DNA of 64,000 bases from Alphaproteobacteria bacterium. GTDB taxonomy: Bacteria > Pseudomonadota > Alphaproteobacteria > Puniceispirillales > Puniceispirillaceae. Positions 26,161 through 35,439 of the stretch are shown here, in pieces. Location of the stretch: assembly GCA_016779005.1 (NCBI GenBank), contig JADHOL010000005.1, forward strand, positions 62,001-126,000, in the 5' to 3' direction. The translations under genes and the position numbers were made by a program. The first letter of the stretch is position 1. Every line of letters begins with the position of its first letter. Below the pieces are notes generated by a model that made no database searches, was not told the DNA's origin, and worked only from the letters and a program-made list of their open reading frames with translations.

Positions 26161-27666
26161 TTAAAAATTATCGGGAAGCTGTTCTGGCATTATGGGGTCG
26201 TGAAATCTAGTTAGACGGCCTTCAAATTGAACTGTTACGGTTCCAACAGGTCCATGTCGTTGCTTGGCAATTTGTATTTCGGCAAGACCAGCTGCTTTCT
26301 CTAGTCTTTTTGCCCAATTATCATAGCGCTCATTATATTTCTCAGTAGTCTCATTATCTTTTCGCTCAGGCTCACTCTTTGATAGGTAATATTCCTCACG
26401 ATACACAAACATCACAACATCAGAATCCTGTTCAATAGAACCAGATTCACGTAAATCAGCAAGATTAGGGCGTTTATCCTCTCTCTGCTCTACTGCGCGT
26501 GATAATTGGGATAAAGCCAAAACAGGAATATCCAGCTCTTTGGCAAGTGCTTTCAAGGAACGGGTAATATTTGAGATTTCCTGAACTCTGTTTTCTGGCT
26601 TGATACCGATTTGAGCTTGTAAAAGCTGCAGATAATCCACCACAATAAGCCCAAGTCCAGAGGTGCGTTTCATGCGTCTTGCGCGGCTGGCAAGCTGGCT
26701 AATAGATAATGCAGGCGTATCGTCTATAAAAAATGGCGCCGAATTTATTTCACGATTAGCGTCAACCAGTTGGCTAAATTCATCTGTTTTTAACTTGCCA
26801 CGTCTGATCTTCTCAGAATCAAGTTCCGAGCGTTCAGACAAAATTCTAAGTCCAAGTTGTTCTGCTGACATCTCAAGCGAGAAAAAAGCAACAGGCGCCG
26901 CATGCTCGCCTGTTCTGGTTGTGGTTGCCGCATGAAAGGCAATATTTGTTGCAAGGGCTGTTTTACCCATTCCAGGGCGTCCTGCAAGAATTATCAAATC
27001 TGATTTATGCATTCCGCCTAATAGATTGTTAAGTCCAGTAAGCCCAGTTGATAAACCAGATAAGTGCCCATCAGAATTAGCAGCTATTTCTGCTTGTCTG
27101 ATGGTTTCTGTTAAAACAGATAAAAATGGGCGAAGACCAGATTCAGCAACATCCTTCTCTGCCAGATTAAACAAATATTGTTCAGCAGCCTCTATTTGAC
27201 GAAAGGCTGAATTATCAATATCTGGCTGGCTTGCATCTCTTATAACCGTATCGGAAATGCGTATAAGTTCTCGTCTCAAATAATTATTATGAATAAGCTG
27301 CGCATAATCTGGTGCATCTGATATTGAAATGACCCCGTCAATCAAATCCCCTAGATAGCTATCAACATCCTCCTCCAAAATAGTAGCATCGGAGGTAATC
27401 ATTGCCTTAAGCGTTACATGATTGGCAACCTGACCTCGCATAATAAGTTTAGAGGCAGACGCAAATATTTTTCCATGTAGAGGGTCGAAAAAATGTTCTG
27501 GGCGCAACAAATCATTGGTTTTATCAAAAACCTGATTATCATAAAGCAACGCTCCAAGATAATTTTGCTCTGCTGCAATATTATTTGGTAGCTCACGAAT
27601 TGCACCAGCACTTGAATCGGCTCGCGGAAATAAGGCTACAGTTTGTTCAGATTTATTATCACTCAT
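26161..27666 (-). CDS. dnaB: Replicative DNA helicase DnaB
   Basis: A 501-residue hexameric 5'-3' helicase. The N-terminal DnaB domain (NIAAEQNYLGALLYDNQVFD) is followed by a RecA-fold motor with Walker A GRPGMGKTALA and Walker B LIVVDYLQLL, then SQLSRAVEQR and DLRESGSIEQDSD. It unwinds the fork ahead of the replisome. It begins the minus-strand run dnaB-alr and is separated from the ribosomal operon by a terminator at about 27750. Confidence 0.97.
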   Translation of the reverse strand: MSDNKSEQTVALFPRADSSAGAIRELPNNIAAEQNYLGALLYDNQVFDKTNDLLRPEHFFDPLHGKIFASASKLIMRGQVANHVTLKAMITSDATILEEDVDSYLGDLIDGVISISDAPDYAQLIHNNYLRRELIRISDTVIRDASQPDIDNSAFRQIEAAEQYLFNLAEKDVAESGLRPFLSVLTETIRQAEIAANSDGHLSGLSTGLTGLNNLLGGMHKSDLIILAGRPGMGKTALATNIAFHAATTTRTGEHAAPVAFFSLEMSAEQLGLRILSERSELDSEKIRRGKLKTDEFSQLVDANREINSAPFFIDDTPALSISQLASRARRMKRTSGLGLIVVDYLQLLQAQIGIKPENRVQEISNITRSLKALAKELDIPVLALSQLSRAVEQREDKRPNLADLRESGSIEQDSDVVMFVYREEYYLSKSEPERKDNETTEKYNERYDNWAKRLEKAAGLAEIQIAKQRHGPVGTVTVQFEGRLTRFHDPIMPEQLPDNF

Positions 27667-27733
27667 TTAACAAGCCTATACCTATTCTGATCTCTTTTCT
27701 AGTTGTGGATAACGAGGATAACAGGGATAAGTC

Positions 27734-27769
27734 GAAAAAAAATACCAGCCTTTTATAAAAGGCTGGTAT
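27734..27769 (-). terminator. Rho-independent terminator of the rpsF-rpsR-rplI operon
   Basis: A perfect inverted repeat, TACCAGCC...GGCTGGTA (27743-27750 and 27761-27768) with the A/T-complementary inner part TTTTATAAAA, is followed on the minus strand by a run of eight T bases. It lies about 75 bases after the rplI stop and before dnaB. Confidence 0.9.
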
Positions 27770-27842
27770 AATTGCGTCTTGCTACATTTTGCGAAAATAA
27801 TATGCTTGGCGCTTTATATTCACTCATGCGCCAAAAACTGCA

Positions 27843-28469
27843 TTATTCGCTGTTTGCTTCCTCAGCTTCTGGCGTATCAGCTTCTGCTGATTCTACTGTT
27901 TCTACTTCAGTCGCATCACTAGCTGCCGCTATTTCTGGTGCCGCTTCTACACGCTCATCTTCATCGTCTTCATCAAGATTTGAGATAACTGCTTTTCCTG
28001 ATTCTAGCTGTGTTTTTGCTTCTTCAAGAGAGCGCGCCACATTTACTACAATCTGCTTTGTTACTTCTGCATGAAGCGTGAGTTTTAGGGTAAACAGGCC
28101 GAGATTCTTAATGGCAGATTCCATTGTAACCTGCCTTTTGTCAACTTCGTGACCTGCTTGCGATACTGCCTCTGCAATATCACGAGCGGTAACAGAGCCA
28201 TAAAGCTGCCCCATCTCAGATGCGGCGCGAACCAAATTAACAGAGAGATCACCGATAGATTCGGATAGCATTTCAGCTTGTTTTTTAGCATCCGCATTGC
28301 GTTCCTCAATTGCGGAGCGCTCTGCTTCAAATTTTGCCATATTCTGTTTATTGGCACGTAATGCTTTTCCGCGCGGCAATAAATAATTTCTGGCATAGCC
28401 TGGCTTTACATTTACAACATCACCAATTTGGCCAAGTTTTTCAACGCGTTCTAAAAGTACGATTTCCAT
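27843..28469 (-). CDS. rplI: 50S ribosomal protein L9 with acidic C-terminal tail
   Basis: L9 begins MEIVLLERVEKLGQIGDVVNVKPGYARNYL, written here in part, with the GxxGDVVxVKPGYARNYLLPRG signature. The protein is 208 residues, against about 149 in E. coli; the extra 50 or so are an acidic low-complexity tail (D/E/A/V-rich) after residue 155. Tails of this kind occur in alphaproteobacterial L9. Binds 23S rRNA at the base of the L1 stalk. It follows rpsR by 14 bases. Confidence 0.96.
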   Translation of the reverse strand: MEIVLLERVEKLGQIGDVVNVKPGYARNYLLPRGKALRANKQNMAKFEAERSAIEERNADAKKQAEMLSESIGDLSVNLVRAASEMGQLYGSVTARDIAEAVSQAGHEVDKRQVTMESAIKNLGLFTLKLTLHAEVTKQIVVNVARSLEEAKTQLESGKAVISNLDEDDEDERVEAAPEIAAASDATEVETVESAEADTPEAEEANSE

Positions 28470-28483
28470 TATTTAAACTCCTA

Positions 28484-28738
28484 CTAGACAGATGCGTAAG
28501 GCATTAGAGCCAAAAAGCGCGCACGTTTAATTGCAGTTGATAGCTCACGCTGTTTTTTGGCAGAAACGGCCGAAATTCTTGACGGTACAATTTTACCACG
28601 CTCAGATGTAAATCTAGTGAGTAATTTTACATCCTTATAATCAATTTTCGGTGCGTTAGGACCAGAAAATGGGCAGGATTTGCGACGTCTATTCTGTGGG
28701 CGACGAACTGCTTCTCTTGTGATTTCTAATTGTGTCAT
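28484..28738 (-). CDS. rpsR: 30S ribosomal protein S18
   Basis: An 84-residue basic protein with CPF (residues 21-24) and the S18 core [23 protein letters not shown] shown in part, then [21 protein letters not shown]. It forms a pair with S6 on the platform of the 30S subunit. It is two bases after rpsF and ahead of rplI, the usual order. Confidence 0.97.
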   Translation of the reverse strand: MTQLEITREAVRRPQNRRRKSCPFSGPNAPKIDYKDVKLLTRFTSERGKIVPSRISAVSAKKQRELSTAIKRARFLALMPYASV

Positions 28739-28740
28739 CT

Positions 28741-29175
28741 TTAAGCTCCTTCAGCGACGCTAACATTAGCGGTTTCTGTATTTTGTGCTGGCTCACGGCG
28801 CTCCCCTCTATCAGGGCGCGGGCTATCAGAGCGTGGGCGCTCTGAGCGCTCTGGCTTGACTTGCATCATTACAGACGGGCCCTCATCTACCGCTTCGATA
28901 GATATTGTCATAAAGCGCAGAATATCTTCGTTCAGACCCATAATACGCTCAAACTCAGCAAGCGTTGCAGGCTCTGTTTCGATGTTTAATAGCACATAAT
29001 GGCCTTTTCGGTTCTTTTTAATCCGATAGGCAAGGGATCTCAGACCCCAATATTCACGTTTTTGGATTGAGCCGCCATCATTTTCAATGATAGCACAAAA
29101 TTCGTTTAATAACTCTTCAACATGTCCAGAAGACACATCTTGGCGTGCAATAATCACGCATTCATATAGCCTCAT
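28741..29175 (-). CDS. rpsF: 30S ribosomal protein S6 with charged C-terminal tail
   Basis: S6 with [15 protein letters not shown] at the start and the [18 protein letters not shown] strand pair. The reading frame extends 16 codons upstream, but ATG 29175 has a strong Shine-Dalgarno (AAGGAGAGAATT) and begins the family sequence. The 144-residue product has a tail of about 40 residues rich in Arg, Pro, Glu and Ser (repeated R-P-R-S/D). Heads the rpsF-rpsR-rplI operon. A stem-loop in its leader may be the autoregulatory S6:S18 site. Confidence 0.96.
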   Translation of the reverse strand: MRLYECVIIARQDVSSGHVEELLNEFCAIIENDGGSIQKREYWGLRSLAYRIKKNRKGHYVLLNIETEPATLAEFERIMGLNEDILRFMTISIEAVDEGPSVMMQVKPERSERPRSDSPRPDRGERREPAQNTETANVSVAEGA

Positions 29176-29215
29176 AATTCTCTCCTTATGGCTAATCGTC
29201 ACTATTTTTTGTTTT

Positions 29216-29246
29216 TGTGACAAGCCAGCACCGCTGCTGGCAAGGG
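29216..29246 (-). promoter_or_regulatory. Stem-loop in the rpsF leader, possible S6:S18 control element
   Basis: On the minus strand the 7-bp perfect stem GCCAGCA/TGCTGGC (29241-29235 and 29230-29224) with a GCGG loop lies about 50 bases before the rpsF start. Many bacteria have an S6:S18-binding hairpin in this leader with a conserved CCG bulge. I see a stem-loop but not that bulge clearly, so the match to the known motif is unproven. Confidence 0.35.
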
Positions 29247-29428
29247 AGTGTGATTAAAATGGATTTACACATTAATCATACGGAATTATCGAGGTTATGC
29301 ATTAATTTGTAAGGATTTGCAAGATAGCAGTTAAAAAAATGCACTTCACCATATATAGCAAATGAGGTACACCGATTTTTAACCATAGAATGACGGTATA
29401 CCGTAACGATACAATTAGGAAGAAAAAC

Positions 29429-30376
29429 ATGAATTCACCTGTTGCATTTTTATTTCCAGGTCAAGGCTCACAAATAGTGGGGATGGGCGCAGAACTTGCC
29501 GCTCAAAGCCCGTCAGCAAAAGCGGTGTTTGAACAGGTCAATGACGCAATTTCAGAGGATTTGTTTTCTATTATGAAAGAGGGTCCTGCCGAAATACTTC
29601 AACTGACACGAAATGCACAACCCGCGATTTTTGCAAGCTCTCTTGCTGTGATTGCAGCGATTGAAGAACGCTTTGGCAATATTGAAAATCACGCCTCGTT
29701 TGTGGCTGGTCATTCGCTTGGGGAATATTCAGCCCTTGCGGCATCTAAATCGATAGAAATTTCCATAGCAGCGCACCTACTTCGGCTGAGAGGCGATGCA
29801 ATGCAATCTGCAACCCCTGTTGGAACAGGCGCTATGGCGGCTATTCTGGGTGCTGATATAAATCAAATAGATGAGCTGATAACAACATTAAATTTCAAAA
29901 AACAAGGCTATGTAGTGCAAATTGCGAATGATAATTCGCCAGGACAAATAGTGGTAAGCGGTCATAAACAAGCGGTTGAAGATCTATGCGAGTTGGCAAA
30001 ACAAGCTGGGATAAAAAGAAGTCTTATGCTACCTGTTAGCGCGCCATTCCATTGCGATTTGATGGCTCCAGCCGCTGATATAATGTCTGAGCATTTGGCT
30101 GAAAGTGAATTTAGAACACCGCAGCTAGAGGTTTTTTGCAATGTCACAGCGATGCCTGAGGGAAATGTTCAACAACTTCGATTAAATTTAGTGAGCCAAG
30201 TTACAGCCAGAGTTCGATGGCGAGAGACATTGTTAAATTTAGCGGAACAGGGGGTTACAGATTTTGTTGAAATTGGAACTGGCAAAGTGCTGTCTGGGCT
30301 TGTAAAGCGTACTGTTCCAGATGTGAAAACCACCTCCCTTCAATCCTTTGAAGATATCACGGCGTATTTTTCTTAA
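29429..30376 (+). CDS. fabD: Malonyl-CoA:ACP transacylase
   Basis: A 315-residue acyltransferase with the N-terminal FLFPGQGSQ, active-site Ser96 in AGHSLGEYSAL and catalytic His in VSAPFHCDLM. It loads malonyl onto ACP for fatty-acid synthesis. The frame opens at 29390, but the family sequence begins at ATG 29429 with AGGAAG upstream. First gene of fabD-fabG-acpP-fabF-mltG-gmk, and divergent from rpsF. Confidence 0.97.
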   Translation: MNSPVAFLFPGQGSQIVGMGAELAAQSPSAKAVFEQVNDAISEDLFSIMKEGPAEILQLTRNAQPAIFASSLAVIAAIEERFGNIENHASFVAGHSLGEYSALAASKSIEISIAAHLLRLRGDAMQSATPVGTGAMAAILGADINQIDELITTLNFKKQGYVVQIANDNSPGQIVVSGHKQAVEDLCELAKQAGIKRSLMLPVSAPFHCDLMAPAADIMSEHLAESEFRTPQLEVFCNVTAMPEGNVQQLRLNLVSQVTARVRWRETLLNLAEQGVTDFVEIGTGKVLSGLVKRTVPDVKTTSLQSFEDITAYFS

Positions 30377-30460
30377 CCTATCTGTTTAATTAATATAAAT
30401 CTGGAGGCATGGCCAAGTTATGCCCAAAAATAACCCCCCAAAAAAAATAAGGATGTTCAT

Positions 30461-31201
30461 ATGTTTAACTTAAGTGGAAAAACAGCTCTTGTAACTGGCG
30501 CAAGTGGCGGTATTGGTAGCGCTATTGCAACTCTGCTACATGCTCAAGGGGCGCATGTTGTATTGCATGGTACCCGCACAGAAAAGCTACTCGCATTATC
30601 AAAGCGATTAGGCACAAACAACTCGGTAGTAACAGCTGATCTCAGTGATTTAGATGCGGTAGGCAATCTTATTGCTGATGCTAGCAAGGCATCTGGCGCG
30701 CCTATTGATATTCTTGTGAATAATGCTGGATTTGCAATTGATGGGTTGTTGATGCGAATGAAAATTCAAGATTGGCAATCGGTGCTAGATGTAAATCTCA
30801 CCGCAAATATGGTGTTATGCAAAACAGCAATGCGTTCAATGATGAAAGCTAAATGGGGCAGGATTATCTCAATTTCTTCTATTGTAGGGGTAACGGGTAA
30901 TCCAGGGCAGACTAATTATGCCGCATCAAAAGCAGGCGTTATTGGATTTAGTAAATCACTTGCTCAAGAAGTAGCCAGCAGAGGTATTACGGTAAATATG
31001 GTTGCGCCTGGTTTTATTGAAACGCCGATGACAGATTCTCTTGATGAAAAACAAAAAGATAATTTACTGGCTCAGGTGCCTGTTGGCAGATTAGGTACTG
31101 CTGATGAGGTGGCATCTGCTGTATTGTTTTTAGCAAGTTCAGAGGCAAGTTATTTAACAGGTGCTACATTGCATGTGAATGGCGGGATGGCAATGTTATA
31201 A
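30461..31201 (+). CDS. fabG: 3-oxoacyl-ACP reductase
   Basis: A 246-residue SDR with the cofactor loop TGASGGIG (12-19), Ser140 and the YxxxK pair Tyr153/Lys157, and the FabG ending ASYLTGATLHVNGGMAML. Uses NADPH to reduce the beta-keto acyl-ACP. It begins after an AAGGATG near ATG 30461. Located between fabD and acpP in the standard fab cluster, 84 bases after fabD. Confidence 0.96.
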   Translation: MFNLSGKTALVTGASGGIGSAIATLLHAQGAHVVLHGTRTEKLLALSKRLGTNNSVVTADLSDLDAVGNLIADASKASGAPIDILVNNAGFAIDGLLMRMKIQDWQSVLDVNLTANMVLCKTAMRSMMKAKWGRIISISSIVGVTGNPGQTNYAASKAGVIGFSKSLAQEVASRGITVNMVAPGFIETPMTDSLDEKQKDNLLAQVPVGRLGTADEVASAVLFLASSEASYLTGATLHVNGGMAML

Positions 31202-31210
31202 GGAAAGCGA

Positions 31211-31240
31211 TTGTGAAAACAGACACTAGCCTGATATAAA
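31211..31240 (+). promoter_or_regulatory. Candidate sigma-70 promoter before acpP
   Basis: TTGTGA (31211-31216) and TATAAA (31235-31240) with an 18-base spacer lie about 70 bases before acpP. A separate promoter for the abundant ACP would make sense, but the match is moderate and by eye only. Confidence 0.35.
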
Positions 31241-31309
31241 AAACTGTGCTAAACCACGCCAAATTATGAATGATCATGCCTATTATGGGCATTTAGATAG
31301 GGGATTATA

Positions 31310-31543
31310 ATGAGTGATATTTCTGATCGCGTAAAAGCTATAGTTGTTGAGCATCTCGGTGTAGAAGATTCAAAAGTGATTGATGGTGCATCTTTCATAG
31401 ATGATTTAGGAGCAGATAGTCTGGATACTGTTGAATTGGTTATGGCATTTGAAGAAGAATTCGAAGTCGAAATCCCTGATGATGCGGCAGAAAAAATACA
31501 GACTGTTAAAGATGCGGTAGACTTCCTTGAGAGTGCTGCCTAA
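31310..31543 (+). CDS. acpP: Acyl carrier protein
   Basis: A 77-residue acidic protein with the phosphopantetheine site Ser37 in [19 protein letters not shown]. Carries the growing acyl chain as a thioester. Strong upstream purine stretch (AGGGGATTATA). Sits between fabG and fabF; a stem-loop follows it, which could tune how much fabF is made relative to ACP. Confidence 0.98.
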   Translation: MSDISDRVKAIVVEHLGVEDSKVIDGASFIDDLGADSLDTVELVMAFEEEFEVEIPDDAAEKIQTVKDAVDFLESAA

Positions 31544-31560
31544 TCTAGCTTTGCGAAAAA

Positions 31561-31596
31561 TTAGCCTGCCCGCCGATTATCGAGCGTTCAGGCTAA
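31561..31596 (+). other. Stem-loop between acpP and fabF
   Basis: Eight-base inverted repeat TTAGCCTG (31561-31568) and CAGGCTAA (31589-31596) with a 20-base loop. No T-run follows; instead the fabF ribosome site AAGGAG comes 8 bases later. It may act as an RNA processing or stability element, or as partial attenuation. Confidence 0.5.
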
Positions 31597-31616
31597 TCCT
31601 TCAAGGAGTTTAAAAA

Positions 31617-32879
31617 ATGCGTCGTGTTGTAATTACTGGCATTGGTATGGTAACGCCCTTGGGACAGGGGGTTGCCTCTAACTGGCAAGATTTGCTAGCT
31701 GGAAAATCCGGTATATCGAAAATTAAATCCTTCGATGTGTCTGACATTTCATGTCAGATAGCGGGTTCTGTTCCCAATAAGGACGAGCCAAACGGCCTTG
31801 ATTTGGATAATTTTATCGAGCCGAAAGAACAGCGTAAAATTGACCGGTTCATTCAGTTTGGTATCGTTGCTGCTATTGAAGCAGTTGAAAATTCAAAATG
31901 GGCTCCAAAAACGGTTTTAGAGCAGGAACGCTCTGGGGTGATGATAGGCTCTGGAATCGGCGGTCTGCAAACCATTGTAGAGACTGCAGAGCTTATGAAT
32001 GAGCGCGGGCCTCGCAGGATAAGCCCATTTTTCATTCCCTCTGCGTTGATAAATCTGATTTCTGGACATGTTTCAATTAAATACGGATTTAAAGGCCCTA
32101 ACCATTCGGTAGTAACAGCCTGTTCTACAGGTGCTCATGCCATTGGTGACGCGGCTAGAATAATCGCACTTGATGATGCGGATATCATGGTTGCTGGCGG
32201 GGCAGAGGCCGCGGTATGCAGATTGGGGATGGCTGGATTTGCCGCCGCAAGAGCGTTATCTGGCAAATATAATGACACACCTGAAAGTGCCTCTCGGCCA
32301 TGGGATACTGGGCGAGACGGTTTTGTAATGGGTGAGGGAGCAGGCGTGGTTGTTCTAGAAGAGCTAGAACATGCTGTTGCAAGAGGCGCTACCATTTATG
32401 GTGAGGTAAAAGGCTATGGTATGTCTGGCGATGCTCATCATATCACCGCGCCTGCCTCTGACGGAGATGGCGGATTTAGAGCGATGAGAAATGCGCTTAA
32501 AAGGGCAAATTTAGAGCCGAATGACATAGGCTATATTAATGCACATGGTACCTCCACGCCACTTGGAGATGTCATCGAAGCAGGGGCAGTTATGCGCTTG
32601 TTTGAGGGATGCCTTGATAGCGTGTCAATGTCATCTACCAAAAGTGCAACCGGGCATTTATTAGGTGCCGCAGGCGCAATTGAGGCTATTTATTCTGTAC
32701 TTGCGGTAAGAGATAATATCCTTCCTCCGACGTTGAATTTGAATAATAAGGAGGCGGCAATAGAAGCGTTGGACCTAGTTCCCTTAACATCACGCAAGAA
32801 AGAAATTCGTAACGCTATGTCGAACTCATTCGGGTTTGGAGGTACGAACGCATCCTTAATCATTGGTGAGGTCGATTAG
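31617..32879 (+). CDS. fabF: 3-oxoacyl-ACP synthase II
   Basis: A 420-residue condensing enzyme with the catalytic triad Cys169 (VTACSTGAHA), a histidine in INAHGTSTPLGD and another in KSATGHLLGAAGA, and the ending SNSFGFGGTNASLI. Elongates acyl-ACP with malonyl-ACP. Good ribosome site (AAGGAG) before ATG 31617. It is followed five bases on by mltG. Confidence 0.97.
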   Translation: MRRVVITGIGMVTPLGQGVASNWQDLLAGKSGISKIKSFDVSDISCQIAGSVPNKDEPNGLDLDNFIEPKEQRKIDRFIQFGIVAAIEAVENSKWAPKTVLEQERSGVMIGSGIGGLQTIVETAELMNERGPRRISPFFIPSALINLISGHVSIKYGFKGPNHSVVTACSTGAHAIGDAARIIALDDADIMVAGGAEAAVCRLGMAGFAAARALSGKYNDTPESASRPWDTGRDGFVMGEGAGVVVLEELEHAVARGATIYGEVKGYGMSGDAHHITAPASDGDGGFRAMRNALKRANLEPNDIGYINAHGTSTPLGDVIEAGAVMRLFEGCLDSVSMSSTKSATGHLLGAAGAIEAIYSVLAVRDNILPPTLNLNNKEAAIEALDLVPLTSRKKEIRNAMSNSFGFGGTNASLIIGEVD

Positions 32880-32883
32880 GTAG

Positions 32884-33894
32884 ATGAAACAGGCCTTCAG
32901 GCTGTTAATGCGCCTTACTCTTCTTTTTACATTTTTAGCTGTTGGTATTGGTATTGCAGGATATGTATTAGCTGATTTTGTAACCAATTCTGCTGGTAGA
33001 AATGAAAGCGCCGAAATCATAGTTGTGCAGCCAGGAGATGGCGATAATACCATAAGCTGGACGTTATATCGTCATCAGATTATTCCGAATAGATTATATT
33101 ATTTTCTTGCTAAATATACCTCAAGCGAGCCTTTTGTTCCAAAGGTCGGAGAATATGAAATTCCAGCGCGAAGCACACTTGCTAAAACCATGAATATTCT
33201 TAATGCTGGCGTATCTTTGCAACGAAAAGTAACCTTCCCTGAAGGGATAACATCTCAAAAAATCATATCTATTCTTAATAAATCGCCCTTTATGAGAGGT
33301 CAAATTATAGATATTCCAGAAGAAGGAAGTCTGTTTCCAGATACTTATTTTTATACTCACGGTATGTCGAGACACAAAATTCTTAAAAAAGCAGAACAAA
33401 AATTTGAGATGACGCTTGCTGAATTATGGTCAGATAGAAAAGCTAATTTGCCCATAACATCGCCAAGACAAGCGGTTATTCTTGCATCTATTGTAGAACA
33501 GGAAACAGGTCAGCCAGAAGAAAGGGCCCTTGTCGCATCTGTTTTTATTAACCGATTAAACTTAAAAATGCCGTTACAGTCAGATCCCACTGTTATTTAT
33601 GGCCTTGAAAAAAAAGGGGTAGCCCCTAAACGTCTTTTAAAAAAGCACTTAAAAGAAATGCATGAATGGAATACCTATATGCTTCGCGGCTTGCCGAAAA
33701 CAGCTATCTCTAATCCAGGCTTTGCCTCTCTTCAGGCTGTTTTAAACCCCGCATCAAGTGACTATTTGTATTTTGTTGCAGATGGTCTTGGAGGACATAG
33801 ATTTGCAAAAACACTGGACGAACATAATAGGAATGTAAGACAGTACAGAACATTTATGGCAGATAAAAACCAACAGGAAACAATTCGTAAATGA
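32884..33894 (+). CDS. mltG: Endolytic murein transglycosylase MltG
   Basis: A 336-residue inner-membrane protein: N-terminal helix at about 10-30, then a LysM-like region (VVQPGDGDNTISWTLYRHQI) and the YceG catalytic domain with the glutamate in ASIVEQETGQPEERALVASVF and the following NRL...MPLQSDPTVIYGL. Cuts nascent glycan strands and sets their length. Coupled to fabF upstream (five bases) and to gmk (ATGA overlap). Confidence 0.95.
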   Translation: MKQAFRLLMRLTLLFTFLAVGIGIAGYVLADFVTNSAGRNESAEIIVVQPGDGDNTISWTLYRHQIIPNRLYYFLAKYTSSEPFVPKVGEYEIPARSTLAKTMNILNAGVSLQRKVTFPEGITSQKIISILNKSPFMRGQIIDIPEEGSLFPDTYFYTHGMSRHKILKKAEQKFEMTLAELWSDRKANLPITSPRQAVILASIVEQETGQPEERALVASVFINRLNLKMPLQSDPTVIYGLEKKGVAPKRLLKKHLKEMHEWNTYMLRGLPKTAISNPGFASLQAVLNPASSDYLYFVADGLGGHRFAKTLDEHNRNVRQYRTFMADKNQQETIRK

Positions 33895-34526
33895 ACCTCG
33901 AGATAACCAGACGTGGTCTTATGCTTGTATTATCTTCTCCTTCTGGTGCTGGCAAAACGAGTATATGCAAAAAGCTCCTTGAACAGGAAAAAGAACTTAC
34001 ACTTTCTGTATCAGCGACAACACGCACAAGACGTCCAGGAGAAGTTGAAGGCGCGGATTATCAATTTATTTCAACCCCAGAATTTGAAACGCGGATTAAT
34101 AAAGCCCAGTTTCTAGAATATGCAAAGGTGTTTGGTCATTATTACGGCACACCATCACATCTAGTAGAAAATAGTCTTCAATCTGGAAGAGATGTTTTAT
34201 TTGACATTGATTGGCAGGGCACACAGCAGCTAAAGGCCAAAGCACGGCAAGATCTTGTATCTGTTTTTATTCTACCTCCGTCTATAAAGGAATTGGAGAA
34301 AAGACTTTTTAAACGTGCTCAGGATACAATTGAGGTAGTGGCTGAGCGTATGTCAAAATCAGCAAACGAAATGAGCCATTATCCAGAATATGATTATGTA
34401 ATTATCAATTACGATTTAAACCAATCTGTGCAGCAAGTACAATCAATACTGCATGCTGAAAGATTGCGCAGAGAAAGACAGGTTGGTTTAGTGGAGTTTG
34501 TAAAACAGCTTCGCTCACAGCTGTAA
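33891..34526 (+). CDS. gmk: Guanylate kinase
   Basis: A 211-residue nucleotide kinase with the P-loop SSPSGAGKTS near residue 16-25 and the GMP-binding region SATTRTRRPGEVEGADYQFIS. Converts GMP to GDP with ATP. Starts in an ATGA overlap with mltG; an alternative ATG at 33921 would give a shorter N-terminus beginning at the first strand. Last gene of the fab/mltG run, converging on rsmA. Confidence 0.96.
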   Translation: MNLEITRRGLMLVLSSPSGAGKTSICKKLLEQEKELTLSVSATTRTRRPGEVEGADYQFISTPEFETRINKAQFLEYAKVFGHYYGTPSHLVENSLQSGRDVLFDIDWQGTQQLKAKARQDLVSVFILPPSIKELEKRLFKRAQDTIEVVAERMSKSANEMSHYPEYDYVIINYDLNQSVQQVQSILHAERLRRERQVGLVEFVKQLRSQL

Positions 34527-34593
34527 GTTTATATAAAATATATCTTCATAACCGATTTACGATGCCACTGCTAAATGCGGCTTGCGATATTTT

Positions 34594-35427
34594 TTATTCT
34601 ATTTGGGTTGCCAAATGATTAGCAAGCTTGCAAAAATATTCAGTTGGTAATTCCTGAGGCCTTGATTGCGGGTCAATTCCAAGAGAGGCGAGCATATCTG
34701 CGCCGCCAAATTGTTTAAAACTGGCGCGAAGCATTTTCCGGCGCTGATTAAACGCGATTTGTGTTACTTTTTCAAGATGTTTTAAAGAGCAATCAAATTC
34801 AGGCTTTTGCCGCGGAATAAGCTGAATAACTGCCGATGTGACTTTGGGAGGGGGGGTAAATGCCGATGCGGGCACTTCAAATAGGATTTCAGAAAAAGTA
34901 AGCCAGTTGCAAAGAACCGATAGCCTGCCAAAATTACTATCACCAGGTTTAGCAGCAATGCGTTCTGCTACTTCTTTTTGAAACATTAACGTCATTTTGG
35001 TGAATGCTGGCGCATGTTCTAGCCATTGAATTAATAACGGCGTTGCAATGTTATAGGGTAGATTTGCAATGATTTGCCTTGGTTGCTGGCCTAACTCCCA
35101 TACTGGAAGTGTTAATGCATCTGCTTCCATTACGGCAAGCCTTGTTCCGGCGGCTTGTTGTAACGCCTCTAAATAGCTAACAGCACGCTTGTCCTTTTCA
35201 ATGGCTATGAGGTGGGGTGCTCCTTGTAGTAATATAGAGCGTGTAAGCCCGCCAGGCCCTGGACCAATTTCAATAACACTACCTTCAAATGGCGCTGCTG
35301 CCTGCGCTATCCTGTCTGTAATATAAGTATCAAGCAGGAAATTTTGACCAAGTGATTTTTTCGCTCTTAAGTCAAGTTTGGATAGCGTTTGTCTAAGAGA
35401 GGGGAGCTGGCTTACCGGATCTTGCAT
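34594..35427 (-). CDS. rsmA: 16S rRNA (adenine1518/1519-N6)-dimethyltransferase
   Basis: A 277-residue methyltransferase with LGQNFLLD, the SAM motif VIEIGPGPGGLTRSIL and the catalytic NLPYNIATPLL, which identifies KsgA/RsmA. It dimethylates two adjacent adenines in helix 45 of 16S rRNA during 30S maturation. It lies 12 bases after pdxA, the usual pdxA-ksgA pair. Confidence 0.97.
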   Translation of the reverse strand: MQDPVSQLPSLRQTLSKLDLRAKKSLGQNFLLDTYITDRIAQAAAPFEGSVIEIGPGPGGLTRSILLQGAPHLIAIEKDKRAVSYLEALQQAAGTRLAVMEADALTLPVWELGQQPRQIIANLPYNIATPLLIQWLEHAPAFTKMTLMFQKEVAERIAAKPGDSNFGRLSVLCNWLTFSEILFEVPASAFTPPPKVTSAVIQLIPRQKPEFDCSLKHLEKVTQIAFNQRRKMLRASFKQFGGADMLASLGIDPQSRPQELPTEYFCKLANHLATQIE

Positions 35428-35439
35428 GAATAGCGTTTC

